NCBI GenBank assembly: GCA_023301335.1
Contig: JALZVA010000011.1
Span: forward strand, 1 to 6,260
Source: Akkermansiaceae bacterium
Lineage (GTDB): Bacteria; Verrucomicrobiota; Verrucomicrobiia; Verrucomicrobiales; Akkermansiaceae
Length of the DNA stretch: 6,260 bases
Direction of reading: 5' to 3'
The position numbers and the translations under genes were made by a program. The notes under the pieces are model-generated. The model saw only the letters and a list, made by a program, of their open reading frames with translations. It searched no databases and was not told the DNA's origin. This document shows, piece after piece, positions 6,144 to 6,260 of the stretch (positions are counted from its first letter, which is position 1; every line of letters begins with the position of its first letter).

Positions 6144-6260
6144 TTATAAAAATAGAATCCACATGGGAGCTGCGACAGATGATGTGAACTCTGTTTTACT
6201 CAGCCTTCCTGTTTCAGGGTCTCGCTTGTGCACAATAAGTTGATTCGACTTCTGCCCAGC
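6144..6260 (-). CDS. Lactonase-family beta-propeller protein (6-phosphogluconolactonase type), C-terminal fragment
   Basis: On the minus strand the frame is open from the window edge for 38 codons to a TAA at 6144-6146, so the start lies to the right. The visible end contains AGQKSNQLIVHKRDPETGRL and finishes APMWILFL. It resembles the last blade of the seven-bladed lactonase family (COG2706). The family end typically reads 'A-G/N-Q-x-S-x-x-I-x-V-x-x-x-DPETGxL', and E. coli Pgl (YbhE), as I recall it, has AGQKSHHISVY followed by a GPMW near its C-terminus. In that family Pgl hydrolyses 6-phosphogluconolactone in the oxidative pentose phosphate pathway, but many members have other or unknown substrates. 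The gene is convergent with the pseudokinase, 53 bases apart, and no good terminator is visible between them. The fragment is too short to settle the substrate. Confidence 0.75.
   Translation of the reverse strand, partial: AGQKSNQLIVHKRDPETGRLSKTEFTSSVAAPMWILFL

Noticed and set aside
6128..6144. Small hairpin GGTA...TACC around the palindrome AGTATACT between the two convergent genes
   Set aside because: It has a stem of four to five bases with no T run on either strand, which is too weak to call a terminator or operator.
6163..6243. 26-codon + strand open frame beginning ATGGGAGCTGCG
   Set aside because: It is antisense to the lactonase-like C-terminus, which has real family resemblance, and it has no supporting initiation signal.

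Overview
The window looks like part of a bacterial chromosome carrying housekeeping genes with a few accessory-looking neighbours. No gene fixes the taxon. Balanced base composition, many + strand genes without an evident Shine-Dalgarno sequence, a degenerate Ser/Thr-kinase-fold protein and a ModB-like permease and ATPase pair together suggest the Planctomycetes-Verrucomicrobia-Chlamydiae group, most likely Verrucomicrobiota. This is inference from the style of the proteins; no search was run.

Layout. The left edge (1-360, +) is the C-terminus of the phenylalanyl-tRNA synthetase beta subunit (pheT). Tail to tail with it, overlapping by 14 bases, is a leftward two-gene transport operon: an ATPase (347-979, -) preceded by an inner-membrane permease (972-1835, -). 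The two genes overlap by 8 bases and appear translationally coupled. No substrate-binding protein gene lies in the window. A leader of about 150 bases separates the permease from the divergent leuS (1983-4547, +), a complete leucyl-tRNA synthetase. In the same direction follow a small Gre-factor-like protein (4614-5087, +) and a protein with a complete kinase fold but almost no catalytic residues (5212-6090, +). The right edge (6144-6260, -) holds the C-terminal end of a lactonase-family beta-propeller protein (6-phosphogluconolactonase type), convergent with the pseudokinase.

Functionally, pheT and leuS charge tRNAs, the Gre-like protein probably acts on RNA polymerase, and the ABC pair imports an unidentified substrate, possibly an oxyanion of the molybdate/tungstate/sulfate type. 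The pseudokinase has no assigned role and is the most unusual gene here. I see no CRISPR array, insertion sequence, tRNA, rRNA or convincing known riboswitch. No stretch over 300 bases lacks a gene.
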